Shown here in pieces: positions 35,296-48,504 of a stretch of DNA of 64,000 nucleotides. The DNA comes from Styela clava. Its lineage: Eukaryota > Chordata > Ascidiacea > Stolidobranchia > Styelidae. The DNA lies in the NCBI RefSeq assembly GCF_964204865.1, contig NC_135254.1, positions 4,283,001 to 4,347,000 of the forward strand, written 5' to 3'. Made by a program: the position numbers and the translations under genes. Numbering within the stretch: the stretch's first letter is position 1; the number at the start of each line of letters is the position of its first letter. The notes under the pieces are model-generated. The model worked only from the letters and a program-made list of their open reading frames with translations. It searched no databases and was not told the origin of the DNA.

Positions 35296-35786
35296 TTTTA
35301 TATATTTGCTTAGGTCAATGAGCGGCCACGTTGCTTTCATTAGTTGTGGCCGTATTGATCCTCGTTTGGGTGTGGTATATTTCTCATGAGCAATCTTACA
35401 ATCCATTCATTGATATTATTCCATGACATGCCTTGCCATTATCCAAGTTATTTCCTTTATCCAACCGTCTCTAGATTGATTCCTTATTTGCAGTTCCACA
35501 TTCAGATTGTGTTGCCATTGATTGAGCAATAGAATGAGCGCCAAGATTTGGAAGTATAATTGTTTGCTGTCCAAGGGTACGTATTGGGGCTGTGGCTCTT
35601 TGTTTATAGTTTATTATTTTAAACCCTGGCTCTTTGCTATTTCTTGTAAAGTTGTTCAGCTACATTCTGCATCGGATGGCAAAGAACTCGCGATGTCTCA
35701 CATAAAAGATTTGAAAGATTGAGAACTTCTTCTCAACATTTAGTATAGAACATTCATTCATGATGCGCAACCAATCGTCACAAATC

Positions 35787-35947
35787 ATACTTACCTGACG
35801 AGGCAGTCAACCGCGATCACGAAGACGGTTCTGCCTAGGCGAGGTTTAGTCATTGCACCCAGACTAAATTGACCCTAGCGATTATCCCAAATGTGGATAA
35901 CTCGGTCGTGTAATTTCTGCTTGTGGGGACTGCGTTCGCGCTATCCC
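35787..35947 (+). ncRNA. U1: U1 snRNA, copy 49 (A type, 73-bp upstream deletion)
   Basis: Gene as copy 20. The deletion joins GATTTGAA to GATTGAGAAC and stops just short of the PSEA-like core, so TTCTTCTCAACATTTAG is retained at the normal spacing. Confidence 0.95.
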
Positions 35948-36539
35948 TTTTATATATTTGCTCACGACCAATATCCTGTTGGCTTACGAGTTAGGTCAAT
36001 GAGCGGCCACGTTGCTTTCATTAGTTGTGGCCGTATTGATCCTCGTTTGGGTGTGTTATATTTCTCATGACCAATCTTACAATCCATTTATTTATATTAT
36101 TCCATGACATGCCTTGCCATTATCCAAGTTATCCCTTTATCCAACCGTCTCTAGATTGATTCCTTATTTGCAGTTCCACATTCAGATTGTGTTGCCATTG
36201 ATTGAGCAATAGAATGAGCGCCAAGATTTGGAAGTATCATTGTTTGCTGTCCAAGGTACGTATTGGGGCTGTGGCTCTTTGTTTATAGTTTAATATTTCA
36301 AACCCTGGCTCTTTGCTATTTCTTGTAAAGTTGTTCAGTTTCATTCTGCCATCGGATGGCAAAGAACTCGCGATGTATCACATAAAAGATTTGAACGCAA
36401 TGAATCGTATTCTACGTTACTGACAGACGAATCAATTAAAATCGCAACTTTTGCACATATCGTTTTTATTGTTGAGAACTTCTTCTCAACATTTAGCATA
36501 GAACATTCATTCATGATGCGCAACCAATCGTCACAAATC

Positions 36540-36700
36540 ATACTTACCTGACGGGCCAGTCAACCGTGATCACGTAGGCGGTTCTGCCTAGGCGAGGTTT
36601 AGTCATTGCACCCAGACTAAATTGACCCTAGCGATTATCCCAAATGTAGATAACTCGGTCGTGTAATTTCTGCTAGTGGGGACTGCGTTCGCGCTATCCC
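36540..36700 (+). ncRNA. U1: U1 snRNA, copy 50 (F type, G17C)
   Basis: A15G, G17C, C28T, A36T, G109A. G17C breaks an outer SL1 pair in addition to the altered 70K loop. Confidence 0.92.
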
Positions 36701-37291
36701 TTTTATATATTTGCTTACGACCAATATCCTGTTAGCTTACGAGTTAGGTAAATGAGCGGCCACGTTGCTTTCATTAGTTGTGGCCGTATTGATCCTCGTT
36801 TGGGTGTGGTATATTTCTCATGACCAATCTTACAATCCATTCATCGATATTATTCCATGACATGCCTTGCCATTATCCAAGTTATTTCCTTTATCCAACC
36901 GTCTCTAGATTGATTCCTTATTTGCAGTTCCACATTCAGATTGTGTTGCCATTGATCGAGCAATAGAATGAGCGCCAAGATTTGGAAGTATCATTGTTTG
37001 CTGTCCAAGGTACGTATCGGGGCTGCGGCTCTTTGTTTATAGTTTAATATTTCAACCCCTGGTCCTTGCTATTTCTTGTAAAGTTGTTCAGCTTCATTCT
37101 GCATCGGATGGCAAAAAACTCACGATGTATCACATAAAAGATTTGAACGCAATGAATCGTATTCTACGTTACTGACAGACGAATCAATTAAAATTGCAAC
37201 TTTTGCACATATCGTTTCTATTGTGGAGAACTCCTTCTCAACGTTTAGCATAGAACATTCATTCATGATGCGCAACCAATCGTCACAAACC

Positions 37292-37452
37292 ATACTTACC
37301 TGACGAGGCAGTCAACCGCGATCACGAAGGCGGTTCTGCCTAGACGAGGTTTAGTCATTGCACCCAGACTAAATTGACCCTAGCGATTATCCCAAATGTG
37401 GATACCTCGGTCGTGTAATTTCTGCTAGTGGGGACTGCGTTCGCGCTATCCC
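37292..37452 (+). ncRNA. U1: U1 snRNA, copy 51 (C type, G53A)
   Basis: As copy 17. Confidence 0.94.
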
Positions 37453-38043
37453 TTTTATATATTTGCTCACGACCAATATCCTGTTGGCTTACGAGTTAGG
37501 TCAATGAGCGGCCACGTTGCTTTCATTAGTTGTGGCCTTATTGATCCTCGTTTGGGTGTGGTATATTTCTCATGAACAATCTTACAATCCATTCATTGAT
37601 ATTATTCCATGACATGCCTTGCCATTATCCAAGTTATTTCCTTTATCCAACCGTCTCTAGATTGATTCCTTATTTGCAGTTCCACATTCAGATTGTGTTG
37701 CCATTGATTGAGCAATAGAATGAGCGCCAAGATTTGGAAGTATCATTGTTTGCTGTCCAAGGTACGTATCGGGGCTGCGGCTCTTTGTTTATAGTTTAAT
37801 ATTTCAACCCCTGGTCCTTGCTATTTCTTGTAAAGTTGTTCAGCTTCATTCTGCATCGGATGGCAAAAAACTCACGATGTATCACATAAAAGATTTGAAC
37901 GCAATGAATCGTATTCTACGTTACTGACAGACGAATCAATTAAAATTGCAACTTTTGCACATATCGTTTTTATTGTGGAGAACTTCTTCTCAACGTTTAG
38001 CATAGAACATTCATTCATGATGCGCAACCAATCGTCACAAACC

Positions 38044-38204
38044 ATACTTACCTGACGAGGCAGTCAACCGCGATCACGAAGGCGGTTCCGCCTAGGCGAG
38101 GTTTAGTCATTGCACCCAGACTAAATTGACCCTAGCGATTATCCCAAATGTGGATAACTCGGTCGTGTAATTTCTGCTAGTGGGGACTGCGTTCGCGCTA
38201 TCCC
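38044..38204 (+). ncRNA. U1: U1 snRNA, copy 52 (D type)
   Basis: T46C only. Confidence 0.95.
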
Positions 38205-38782
38205 TTTTATATACTTGCTCACTACCAATAATCTTGTTGTCTTTCGAGTTAGGTCAAAGAGCGGCCACGCTGCTTTCATTAGTTGTGGCCGTATTGATCC
38301 TCGTTTGGGTGTGTTATATTTCTCATGACCAATCTTACAATCCATTTATTGATATTATTCCATGACATGCTTTGCCATTATCCAAGTTATCCCTTCATCC
38401 GACCGTCCTTGCTTGCAGTTCCACATTCAGATTGTGTTGCCATTGATTGAGCAATAGAATGAGCGCCTAGTTTCGGAAATAGCGTTATTCTCTGTTTAGG
38501 GTACGTATCGGAGCTGCGGCTCTTTGTTTATAGTTTAATGTTTCAACCCCTGGTCCTTGCTATTTCTTGTAAAGTTGTTCAGCTTTATTCTGCATCGGAT
38601 GGCAAAAAACTCACGATGTATCACATAAAAGATTTGAACGCAATGAATCGTATTCTATGTTACTGACAGACGAATCAAATAAAATTGCAACTTTTGCACA
38701 AATCGTTTTTATTGTTGAGAACTTCTTTTCAACGTTTAGCATAGAACATTCATTCATGATGCGCAACCAATCGCCACAAGTC

Positions 38783-38942
38783 ATACTTACCTGACGAGGC
38801 AGTCAACCGCGATCACGAAGGCGGTTCTGCCTAGGCGAGGTTTAGTCATTGCACCCAGGCTAAATTGACCCTAGCGATTATCCCAAATGTGGATAACTCG
38901 GTCGCGTAATTTCTGCTAGTGGGACTGCGTTCGCGCTGTCCC
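38783..38942 (+). ncRNA. U1: U1 snRNA, copy 53 (E type)
   Basis: As copy 5, CACAAGTCAT upstream mark. Confidence 0.94.
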
Positions 38943-39506
38943 TTTTATATATTTGCTTAGGTCAATGAGCGGCCACGTTGCTTTCATTAGTTGTGGCCGT
39001 ATTGATCCTCGTTTGGGTGTGGTATATTTCTCATGAACAATCTTACAATCCATTCATTGATATTATTCCATGACATGCCTTGCCATTATCCAAGTTATTT
39101 CCTTTATCCAACCGTCTCTAGATTGATTCCTTATTTGCAGTTCCACATTCAGATTGTGTTGCCATTGATTGAGCAATAGAATGAGCGCCAAGATTTGGAA
39201 GTATAATTGTTTGCTGTCCAAGGGTACGTATTGGGGCTGTGGCTCTTTGTTTATAGTTTATTATTTTAAACCCTGGCTCTTTGCTATTTCTTGTAAAGTT
39301 GTTCAGCTACATTCTGCATCGGATGGCAAAGAACTCGCGATGTCTCACATAAAAGATTTGAACGCCATGAATCGTATTCTACGTTACTGACAGACGAATC
39401 AATTAAAATTGCAACTTTTGCACATATCGTTTTTATTGTTGAGAACTTCTTCTCAACAATTAGTATAGAACATTCATTCATGATGCGCAACCAATCGTCA
39501 CAAATC

Positions 39507-39667
39507 ATACTTACCTGACGAGGCAGTCAACCGCGATCACGAAGACGGTTCTGCCTAGGCGAGGTTTAGTCATTGCACCCAGACTAAATTGACCCTAGCG
39601 ATTATCCCAAATGTGGATAACTCGGTCGTGTAATTTCTGCTTGTGGGGACTGCGTTGGCGCTATCCC
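39507..39667 (+). ncRNA. U1: U1 snRNA, copy 54 (A type)
   Basis: As copy 1; this is the last TTGG-loop copy in the window. Confidence 0.95.
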
Positions 39668-40248
39668 TTTTATATATTTGCTCACGACCAATATCCTGTT
39701 GGCTTACGAGTTAGGTCAATGAGCGGCCACGTTGCTTTCATTAGTTGTGGCCGTATTGATCCTCGTTTGGGTGTGTTATATTTCTCATGACCAATCTTAC
39801 AATCCATTTATTTATATTATTCCATGACATGCCTTGCCATTATCCAAGTTATCCCTTTATCCAACCGTCTCTAGATTGATTCCCTTTTTGCAGTTCCACA
39901 TTCAGATTGTGTTGCCATTGATTGAGCAATAGAATGAGCGCCAAGATTTGGAAGTATCATTGTTTGCTGTCCAAGGTACGTATTGGGGCTGTGGCTCTTT
40001 GTTTATAGTTTAATATTTCAAACCCTGGCTCTTTGCTATTTCTTGTAAAGTTGTTCAGCTTCATTCTGCATAGAACTCGCGATGTATCACATAAAAGATT
40101 TGAACGCAATGAATCGTATTCTACGTTATTGACAGACGAATCAATTAAAATTGCAAATTTTGCACATATCGTTTTTATTGTTGAGAACTTCTTCTCAACA
40201 TTTAGCATAGAACATTCATTCATGATGCGCAACCAATCGTCACAAATC

Positions 40249-40409
40249 ATACTTACCTGACGAGGCAGTCAACCGCGATCACGAAGACGGTTCTGCCTAG
40301 GCGAGGTTTAGTCATTGCACCCAGACTAAATTGACCCTAGCGATTATTCCAAGTGTCGATAACTCGGTCGTGTAATTTCTGCTTGTGAGGACTGCGTTCG
40401 CGCTATCCC
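40249..40409 (+). ncRNA. U1: U1 snRNA, copy 55 (B type)
   Basis: As copy 2. Confidence 0.94.
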
Positions 40410-41000
40410 TTTTATATATTTGCTCACGACCAATATCCTGTTGGCTTAAGAGTTAGGTCAATGAGCGGCCACGTTGCTTCCATTAGTTGTGGCCGTATTG
40501 ATCCTCGTTTGGGTGTGTTATATTTCTCATGACCAATCTTACCATCCATTTATTTATATTATTTCATGACATGCCTTGCCATTATCCAAGTTATCCCTTT
40601 ATCCAACCGTCTCTAGATTGATTCCTTATTTGCAGTTCCACATTCAGATTGTGTTGCCATTGATTGAGCAATAGAATGAGCGCCGAGATTTGGAAGTATC
40701 ATTGTTTGCTGTCCAGGGTACGTATTGGGGCTGTGGCTCTTCGTTTATAGTTTAATATTTTGAACCCTGGCTCTTTGCTATTTCTTGTAAAGTTGTTCAG
40801 CTACATTCTGCATCGGATGGCAAAGAACTCGCGATGTCTCACATAAAAGATTTGAACGCAATGAATCGTATTCTACGTTACTGACAGACGAATCAATTAA
40901 AATTGCAACTTTTGCACATATCGTTTTTATTGTTGAGAACTTCTTCTCAACATTTAGTATAGAACATTCATTCATGATGCGCAACCAATCGTCACAAATC

Positions 41001-41160
41001 ATACTTACCTGACGAGGCAGTCAACCGCGATCACGAAGACGGTTCTGCCTAGGCGAGGTTTAGTCATTGCACCCAGACTAAATTGACCCTAGTGATTATC
41101 CCAAATGTGGATAACTCGGTCGCGTAATTTCTGCTAGTGGGACTGCGTTCGCGCTGTCCC
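41001..41160 (+). ncRNA. U1: U1 snRNA, copy 56 (A/E chimera)
   Basis: As copy 22, with the TGAACGGCCAC flank. Confidence 0.93.
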
Positions 41161-41625
41161 TTTTATATATTTGCTTAGGTCAATGAACGGCCACGTTGCT
41201 TTCATTAGTTGTGGCCGTATTGATCCTCGTTTGGGTGTGTTATATTTCTCATGACCAATCTTACAATCCATTTATTTATATTATTCCATGACATGCCTTG
41301 CCATTATCCAAGTTATTCATTTATCCAACCGTCTCTAGATTGATTCCTTATTTGCAGTTCCACATTCAGATTGTGTTGCCATTGATTGAGCAATAGAATG
41401 AGCGCCAAGATTCGGAAATATCATTATTCTCTGTTTAAGGTACGTATCGGAGCTGCGGCTCTTTGTTTATAGTTTGATATTTCAACCCCTGGTCCTTGCA
41501 ATTTCTTGTAAAGTTGTTCAGTTTCATTCTGCCATCGGATGGCAAAGAACTCGCGATGTATCACATAAAAGATTTGAACGCAATGAATCGTATTCTACGT
41601 TACTGACAGACGAATCAATTAAAAT

Positions 41626-41661
41626 CGCAACTTTTGCACATATCGCAACTTTTGCACATAT
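41626..41661 (+). repeat. 18-bp tandem duplication upstream of a U1 promoter
   Basis: CGCAACTTTTGCACATAT occurs twice in a row. Sister monomers at 33225, 16314 and 49397 have it once. It lies about 80-115 bp upstream of the U1 start at 41741, outside the PSEA-like element, whose spacing to the gene is unchanged. Confidence 0.95.
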
Positions 41662-41740
41662 CGTTTTTATTGTTGAGAACTTCTTCTCAACATTTAGCAT
41701 AGAACATTCATTCATGATGCGCAACCAATCGTCACAAATC

Positions 41741-41901
41741 ATACTTACCTGACGGGGCAGTCAACCGTGATCACGTAGGCGGTTCTGCCTAGGCGAGGTT
41801 TAGTCATTGCACCCAGACTAAATTGACCCTAGCGATTATCCCAAATGTAGATAACTCGGTCGTGTAATTTCTGCTAGTGGGGACTGCGTTCGCGCTATCC
41901 C
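41741..41901 (+). ncRNA. U1: U1 snRNA, copy 57 (F type)
   Basis: As copy 23. The private 18-bp duplication lies about 80-115 bp upstream. Confidence 0.93.
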
Positions 41902-42492
41902 TTTTATATATTTGCTTACGACCAATATCCTGTTAGCTTACGAGTTAGGTAAATGAGCGGCCACGTTGCTTTCATTAGTTGTGGCCGTATTGATCCTCGT
42001 TTGGGTGTGGTATATTTCTCATGACCAATCTTACAATCCATTCATCGATATTATTCCATGACATGCCTTGCCATTATCCAAGGTATTTCCTTTATCCAAC
42101 CGTCTCTAGATTGATTCCTTATTTGCAGTTCCACATTCAGATTGTGTTGCCATTGATTGAGCAATAGAATGAGCGCCAAGATTTGGAAGTATCATTGTTT
42201 GCTGTCCAAGGTACGTATCGGGGCTGCGGCTCTCTGTTTATAGTTTAATATTTCAACCCCTGGTCCTTGCTATTTCTTGTAAAGTTGTTCAGCTTCATTC
42301 TGCATCGGATGGCAAAAAACTCACGATGTATCACATAAAAGATTTGAACGCAATGAATCGTATTCTACGTTACTGACAGACGAATCAATTAAAATTGCAA
42401 CTTTTGCACATATCGTTTTTATTGTGGAGAACTTCTTCTCAACGTTTAGCATAGAACATTCATTCATGATGCGCAACCAATCGTCACAAACC

Positions 42493-42653
42493 ATACTTAC
42501 CTGACGAGGCAGTCAACCGCGATCACGAAGGCGGTTCTGCCTAGGCGAGGTTTAGTCATTGCACCCAGACTAAATTGACCCTAGCGATTATCCCAAATGT
42601 GGATACCTCGGTCGTGTAATTTCTGCTAGTGGGGACTGCGTTCGCGCTATCCC
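42493..42653 (+). ncRNA. U1: U1 snRNA, copy 58 (C type)
   Basis: A114C only, in the same C/D exchange monomer as copy 47. Confidence 0.95.
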
Positions 42654-43230
42654 TTTTATATATTTGCTCACGACCAATATCCTGTTGGCTTACGAGTTAG
42701 GTCAATGAGCGGCCACGTTGCTTTCATTAGTTGTGGCCTTATTGATCCTCGTTTGGGTGTGGTATATTTCTCATGAACAATCTTACAATCCATTTATTGA
42801 TATTATTCCATGACATGCTTTGCCATTATCCAAGTTATCCCTTTATCCGACCGTCCTTGCTTGCAGTTCCACATTCAGATTGTGTTGCCATTGATTGAGC
42901 AATAGAATGAGCGCCTAGTTTCGGAAATATCGTTATTCTCTGTTTAGGGTACGTATCGGAGCTGCGGCTCTTTGTTTATAGTTTAATGTTTCAACCCCTG
43001 GTCCTTGCTATTTCTTGTAAAGTTGTTCAGCTTCATTCTGCATCGGATGGCAAAAAACTCACGATGTATCACATAAAAGATTTGAACGCAATGAATCGTA
43101 TTCTATGTTACTGACAGACGAATCAAATAAAATTGCAACTTTTGCACATATCGTTTTTATTGTTGAGAACTTCTTTTCAACGTTTAGCATAGAACATTCA
43201 TTCATGATGCGCAACCAATCGCCACAAATC

Positions 43231-43390
43231 ATACTTACCTGACGAGGCAGTCAACCGCGATCACGAAGGCGGTTCTGCCTAGGCGAGGTTTAGTCATTGC
43301 ACCCAGGCTAAATTGACCCTAGCGATTATCCCAAATGTGGATAACTCGGTCGCGTAATTTCTGCTAGTGGGACTGCGTTCGCGCTGTCCC
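43231..43390 (+). ncRNA. U1: U1 snRNA, copy 59 (E type)
   Basis: As copy 48. Confidence 0.94.
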
Positions 43391-43881
43391 TTTTATATAT
43401 TTGCTTAGGTCAATGAGCGGCCACGTTGCTTTCATTAGTTGTGGCCGTATTGATCCTCGTTTGGGTGTGGTATATTTCTCATGAGCAATCTTACAATCCA
43501 TTCATTGATATTATTCCATGACATGCCTTGCCATTATCCAAGTTATTTCCTTTATCCAACCGTCTCTAGATTGATTCCTTATTTGCAGTTCCACATTCAG
43601 ATTGTGTTGCCATTGATTGAGCAATAGAATGAGCGCCAAGATTTGGAAGTATAATTGTTTGCTGTCCAAGGGTACGTATTGGGGCTGTGGCTCTTTGTTT
43701 ATAGTTTATTATTTTAAACCCTGGCTCTTTGCTATTTCTTGTAAAGTTGTTCAGCTACATTCTGCATCGGATGGCAAAGAACTCGCGATGTCTCACATAA
43801 AAGATTTGAAAGATTGAGAACTTCTTCTCAACATTTAGTATAGAACATTCATTCATGATGCGCAACCAATCGTCACAAATC

Positions 43882-44042
43882 ATACTTACCTGACGAGGCA
43901 GTCAACCGCGATCACGAAGACGGTTCTGCCTAGGCGAGGTTTAGTCATTGCACCCAGACTAAATTGACCCTAGCGATTATCCCAAATGTGGATAACTCGG
44001 TCGTGTAATTTCTGCTTGTGGGGACTGCGTTCGCGCTAACCC
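43882..44042 (+). ncRNA. U1: U1 snRNA, copy 60 (A type, SL4 mutation)
   Basis: As copy 49 plus private T158A, which puts A opposite A143 in SL4. Confidence 0.94.
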
Positions 44043-44634
44043 TTTTATATATTTGCTCACGACCAATATCCTGTTGGCTTACGAGTTAGGTCAATGAGCG
44101 GCCACGTTGCTTTCATTAGTTGTGGCCGTATTGATCCTCGTTTGGGTGTGTTATATTTCTCATGACCAATCTTACAATCCATTTATTTATATTATTCCAT
44201 GACATGCCTTGCCATTATCCAAGTTATCCCTTTATCCAACCGTCTCTAGATTGATTCCTTATTTGCAGTTCCACATTCAGATTGTGTTGCCATTGATTGA
44301 GCAATAGAATGAGCGCCAAGATTTGGAAGTATCATTGTTTGCTGTCCAAGGTACGTATTGGGGCTGTGGCTCTTTGTTTATAGTTTAATATTTCAAACCC
44401 TGGCTCTTTGCTATTTCTTGTAAAGTTGTTCAGTTTCATTCTGCCATCGGATGGCAAAGAACTCGCGATGTATCACATAAAAGATTTGAACGCAATGAAT
44501 CGTATTCTACGTTACTGACAGACGAATCAATTAAAATCGCAACTTTTGCACATATCGTTTTTATTGTTGAGAACTTCTTCTCAACATTTAGCATAGAACA
44601 TTCATTCATGATGCGCAACCAATCGTCACAAATC

Positions 44635-44795
44635 ATACTTACCTGACGGGCCAGTCAACCGTGATCACGTAGGCGGTTCTGCCTAGGCGAGGTTTAGTCA
44701 TTGCACCCAGACTAAATTGACCCTAGCGATTATCCCAAATGTAGATAACTCGGTCGTGTAATTTCTGCTAGTGGGGACTGCGTTCGCGCTATCCC
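44635..44795 (+). ncRNA. U1: U1 snRNA, copy 61 (F type, G17C)
   Basis: As copy 50. Confidence 0.92.
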
Positions 44796-45386
44796 TTTTA
44801 TATATTTGCTTACGACCAATATCCTGTTAGCTTACGAGTTAGGTAAATGAGCGGCCACGTTGCTTTCATTAGTTGTGGCCGTATTGATCCTCGTTTGGGT
44901 GTGGTATATTTCTCATGACCAATCTTACAATCCATTCATCGATATTATTCCATGACATGCCTTGCCATTATCCAAGTTATTTCCTTTATCCAACCGTCTC
45001 TAGATTGATTCCTTATTTGCAGTTCCACATTCAGATTGTGTTGCCATTGATCGAGCAATAGAATGAGCGCCAAGATTTGGAAGTATCATTGTTTGCTGTC
45101 CAAGGTACGTATCGGGGCTGCGGCTCTTTGTTTATAGTTTAATATTTCAACCCCTGGTCCTTGCTATTTCTTGTAAAGTTGTTCAGCTTCATTCTGCATC
45201 GGATGGCAAAAAACTCACGATGTATCACATAAAAGATTTGAACGCAATGAATCGTATTCTACGTTACTGACAGACGAATCAATTAAAATTGCAACTTTTG
45301 CACATATCGTTTCTATTGTGGAGAACTCCTTCTCAACGTTTAGCATAGAACATTCATTCATGATGCGCAACCAATCGTCACAAACC

Positions 45387-45547
45387 ATACTTACCTGACG
45401 AGGCAGTCAACCGCGATCACGAAGGCGGTTCTGCCTAGACGAGGTTTAGTCATTGCACCCAGACTAAATTGACCCTAGCGATTATCCCAAATGTGGATAC
45501 CTCGGTCGTGTAATTTCTGCTAGTGGGGACTGCGTTCGCGCTATCCC
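45387..45547 (+). ncRNA. U1: U1 snRNA, copy 62 (C type, G53A)
   Basis: As copy 17. Confidence 0.94.
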
Positions 45548-46138
45548 TTTTATATATTTGCTCACGACCAATATCCTGTTGGCTTACGAGTTAGGTCAAT
45601 GAGCGGCCACGTTGCTTTCATTAGTTGTGGCCTTATTGATCCTCGTTTGGGTGTGGTATATTTCTCATGAACAATCTTACAATCCATTCATTGATATTAT
45701 TCCATGACATGCCTTGCCATTATCCAAGTTATTTCCTTTATCCAACCGTCTCTAGATTGATTCCTTATTTGCAGTTCCACATTCAGATTGTGTTGCCATT
45801 GATTGAGCAATAGAATGAGCGCCAAGATTTGGAAGTATCATTGTTTGCTGTCCAAGGTACGTATCGGGGCTGCGGCTCTTTGTTTATAGTTTAATATTTC
45901 AACCCCTGGTCCTTGCTATTTCTTGTAAAGTTGTTCAGCTTCATTCTGCATCGGATGGCAAAAAACTCACGATGTATCACATAAAAGATTTGAACGCAAT
46001 GAATCGTATTCTACGTTACTGACAGACGAATCAATTAAAATTGCAACTTTTGCACATATCGTTTTTATTGTGGAGAACTTCTTCTCAACGTTTAGCATAG
46101 AACATTCATTCATGATGCGCAACCAATCGTCACAAACC

Positions 46139-46299
46139 ATACTTACCTGACGAGGCAGTCAACCGCGATCACGAAGGCGGTTCCGCCTAGGCGAGGTTTA
46201 GTCATTGCACCCAGACTAAATTGACCCTAGCGATTATCCCAAATGTGGATAACTCGGTCGTGTAATTTCTGCTAGTGGGGACTGCGTTCGCGCTATCCC
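46139..46299 (+). ncRNA. U1: U1 snRNA, copy 63 (D type)
   Basis: T46C only. Confidence 0.95.
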
Positions 46300-46877
46300 T
46301 TTTATATACTTGCTCACTACCAATAATCTTGTTGTCTTTCGAGTTAGGTCAAAGAGCGGCCACGCTGCTTTCATTAGTTGTGGCCGTATTGATCCTCGTT
46401 TGGGTGTGTTATATTTCTCATGACCAATCTTACAATCCATTTATTGATATTATTCCATGACATGCTTTGCCATTATCCAAGTTATCCCTTCATCCGACCG
46501 TCCTTGCTTGCAGTTCCACATTCAGATTGTGTTGCCATTGATTGAGCAATAGAATGAGCGCCTAGTTTCGGAAATAGCGTTATTCTCTGTTTAGGGTACG
46601 TATCGGAGCTGCGGCTCTTTGTTTATAGTTTAATGTTTCAACCCCTGGTCCTTGCTATTTCTTGTAAAGTTGTTCAGCTTCATTCTGCATCGGATGGCAA
46701 AAAACTCACGATGTATCACATAAAAGATTTGAACGCAATGAATCGTATTCTATGTTACTGACAGACGAATCAAATAAAATTGCAACTTTTGCACATATCG
46801 TTTTTATTGTTGAGAACTTCTTTTCAACGTTTAGCATAGAACATTCATTCATGATGCGCAACCAATCGCCACAAATC

Positions 46878-47037
46878 ATACTTACCTGACGAGGCAGTCA
46901 ACCGCGATCACGAAGGCGGTTCTGCCTAGGCGAGGTTTAGTCATTGCACCCAGGCTAAATTGACCCTAGCGATTATCCCAAATGTGGATAACTCGGTCGC
47001 GTAATTTCTGCTAGTGGGACTGCGTTCGCGCTGTCCC
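46878..47037 (+). ncRNA. U1: U1 snRNA, copy 64 (E type)
   Basis: As copy 19 rather than copy 53, judged by upstream marks. Confidence 0.94.
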
Positions 47038-47601
47038 TTTTATATATTTGCTTAGGTCAATGAGCGGCCACGTTGCTTTCATTAGTTGTGGCCGTATTGA
47101 TCCTCGTTTGGGTGTGGTATATTTCTCATGAACAATCTTACAATCCATTCATTGATATTATTCCATGACATGCCTTGCCATTATCCAAGTTATTTCCTTT
47201 ATCCAACCGTCTCTAGATTGATTCCTTATTTGCAGTTCCACATTCAGATTGTGTTGCCATTGATTGAGCAATAGAATGAGCGCCAAGATTTGGAAGTATA
47301 ATTGTTTGCTGTCCAAGGGTACGTATTGGGGCTGTGGCTCTTTGTTTATAGTTTATTATTTTAAACCCTGGCTCTTTGCTATTTCTTGTAAAGTTGTTCA
47401 GCTACATTCTGCATCGGATGGCAAAGAACTCGCGATGTCTCACATAAAAGATTTGAACGCCATGGATCGTATTCTACGTTACTGACAGACGAATCAATTA
47501 AAATTGCAACTTTTGCACATATCGTTTTTATTGTTGAGAACTTCTTCTCAACATTTAGTATAGAACATTCATTCATGATGCGCAACCAATCGTCACAAAT
47601 C

Positions 47602-47762
47602 ATACTTACCTGACGAGGCAGTCAACCGCGATCACGAAGACGGTTCTGCCTAGGCGAGGTTTAGTCATTGCACCCAGACTAAATTGACCCTAGCGATTAT
47701 CCCAAATGTGGATAACTCGGTCGTGTAATTTCTGCTTGTGGGGACTGCGTTCGCGCTATCCC
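47602..47762 (+). ncRNA. U1: U1 snRNA, copy 65 (A type, normal SL4 loop)
   Basis: As copy 20. The spacer also shares CGCCATGGATCG with it. Confidence 0.95.
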
Positions 47763-48343
47763 TTTTATATATTTGCTCACGACCAATATCCTGTTGGCTT
47801 ACGAGTTAGGTCAATGAGCGGCCACGTTGCTTCCATTAGTTGTGGCCGTATTGATCCTCGTTTGGGTGTGTTATATTTCTCATGACCAATCTTACAATCC
47901 ATTTATTTATATTATTCCATGACATGCCTTGCCATTATCCAAGTTATCCCTTTATCCAACCGTCTCTAGATTGATTCCTTATTTGCAGTTCCACATTCAG
48001 ATTGTGTTGCCATTGATTGAGCAATAGAATGAGCGCCAAGATTTGGAAGTATCATTGTTTGCTGTCCAAGGTACGTATTGGGGCTGTGGCTCTTTGTTTA
48101 TAGTTTAATATTTCAAACCCTGGCTCTTTGCTATTTCTTGTAAAGTTGTTCAGCTTCATTCTGCATAGAACTCGCGATGTATCACATAAAAGATTTGAAC
48201 GCAATGAATCGTATTCTACGTTATTGACAGACGAATCAATTAAAATTGCAAATTTTGCACATATCGTTTTTATTGTTGAGAACTTCTTCTCAACATTTAG
48301 CATAGAACATTCATTCATGATGCGCAACCAATCGTCACAAATC

Positions 48344-48504
48344 ATACTTACCTGACGAGGCAGTCAACCGCGATCACGAAGACGGTTCTGCCTAGGCGAG
48401 GTTTAGTCATTGCACCCAGACTAAATTGACCCTAGCGATTATTCCAAATGTCGATAACTCGGTCGTGTAATTTCTGCTTGTGAGGACTGCGTTCGCGCTA
48501 TCCC
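48344..48504 (+). ncRNA. U1: U1 snRNA, copy 66 (B type)
   Basis: As copy 21, lacking A105G. Confidence 0.94.

Larger units (their letters stand above)
31007..39083 (+). repeat. 8077-bp block of 11 monomers, first copy
   Basis: Monomer lengths are 754, 742, 722, 752, 752, 708, 681, 753, 752, 753 and 708. The block repeats head to tail at 39084. The 681-bp monomer (35437) is an A type with a 73-bp promoter-side deletion. Confidence 0.93.
14096..47178 (+). repeat. 33,083-bp super-unit of 45 monomers
   Basis: The seven-monomer unit at 14096 and the divergent block after it recur at 47179 at a constant offset of 33,083 bp, including rare marks such as the filler insertion at 19558 (again at 52641) and the truncated monomer at 19953 (again at 53036). 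Similarity at this offset also reaches left to roughly 11.7 kb (44.8 kb in the second copy), so the end points are not uniquely defined. The simplest reading is a tandem super-unit whose second copy runs off the right edge. Confidence 0.85.
39084..47178 (+). repeat. 8095-bp block of 11 monomers, second copy
   Basis: It follows the 31007-39083 block monomer by monomer. It is 18 bp longer because of a tandem 18-bp duplication at 41626-41661. Its last monomer (46471) matches 13388 better than 38376 (CAGCTTCATTC, CACAAATCATAC), showing that it also belongs to the end of a 33-kb super-unit. Confidence 0.92.
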
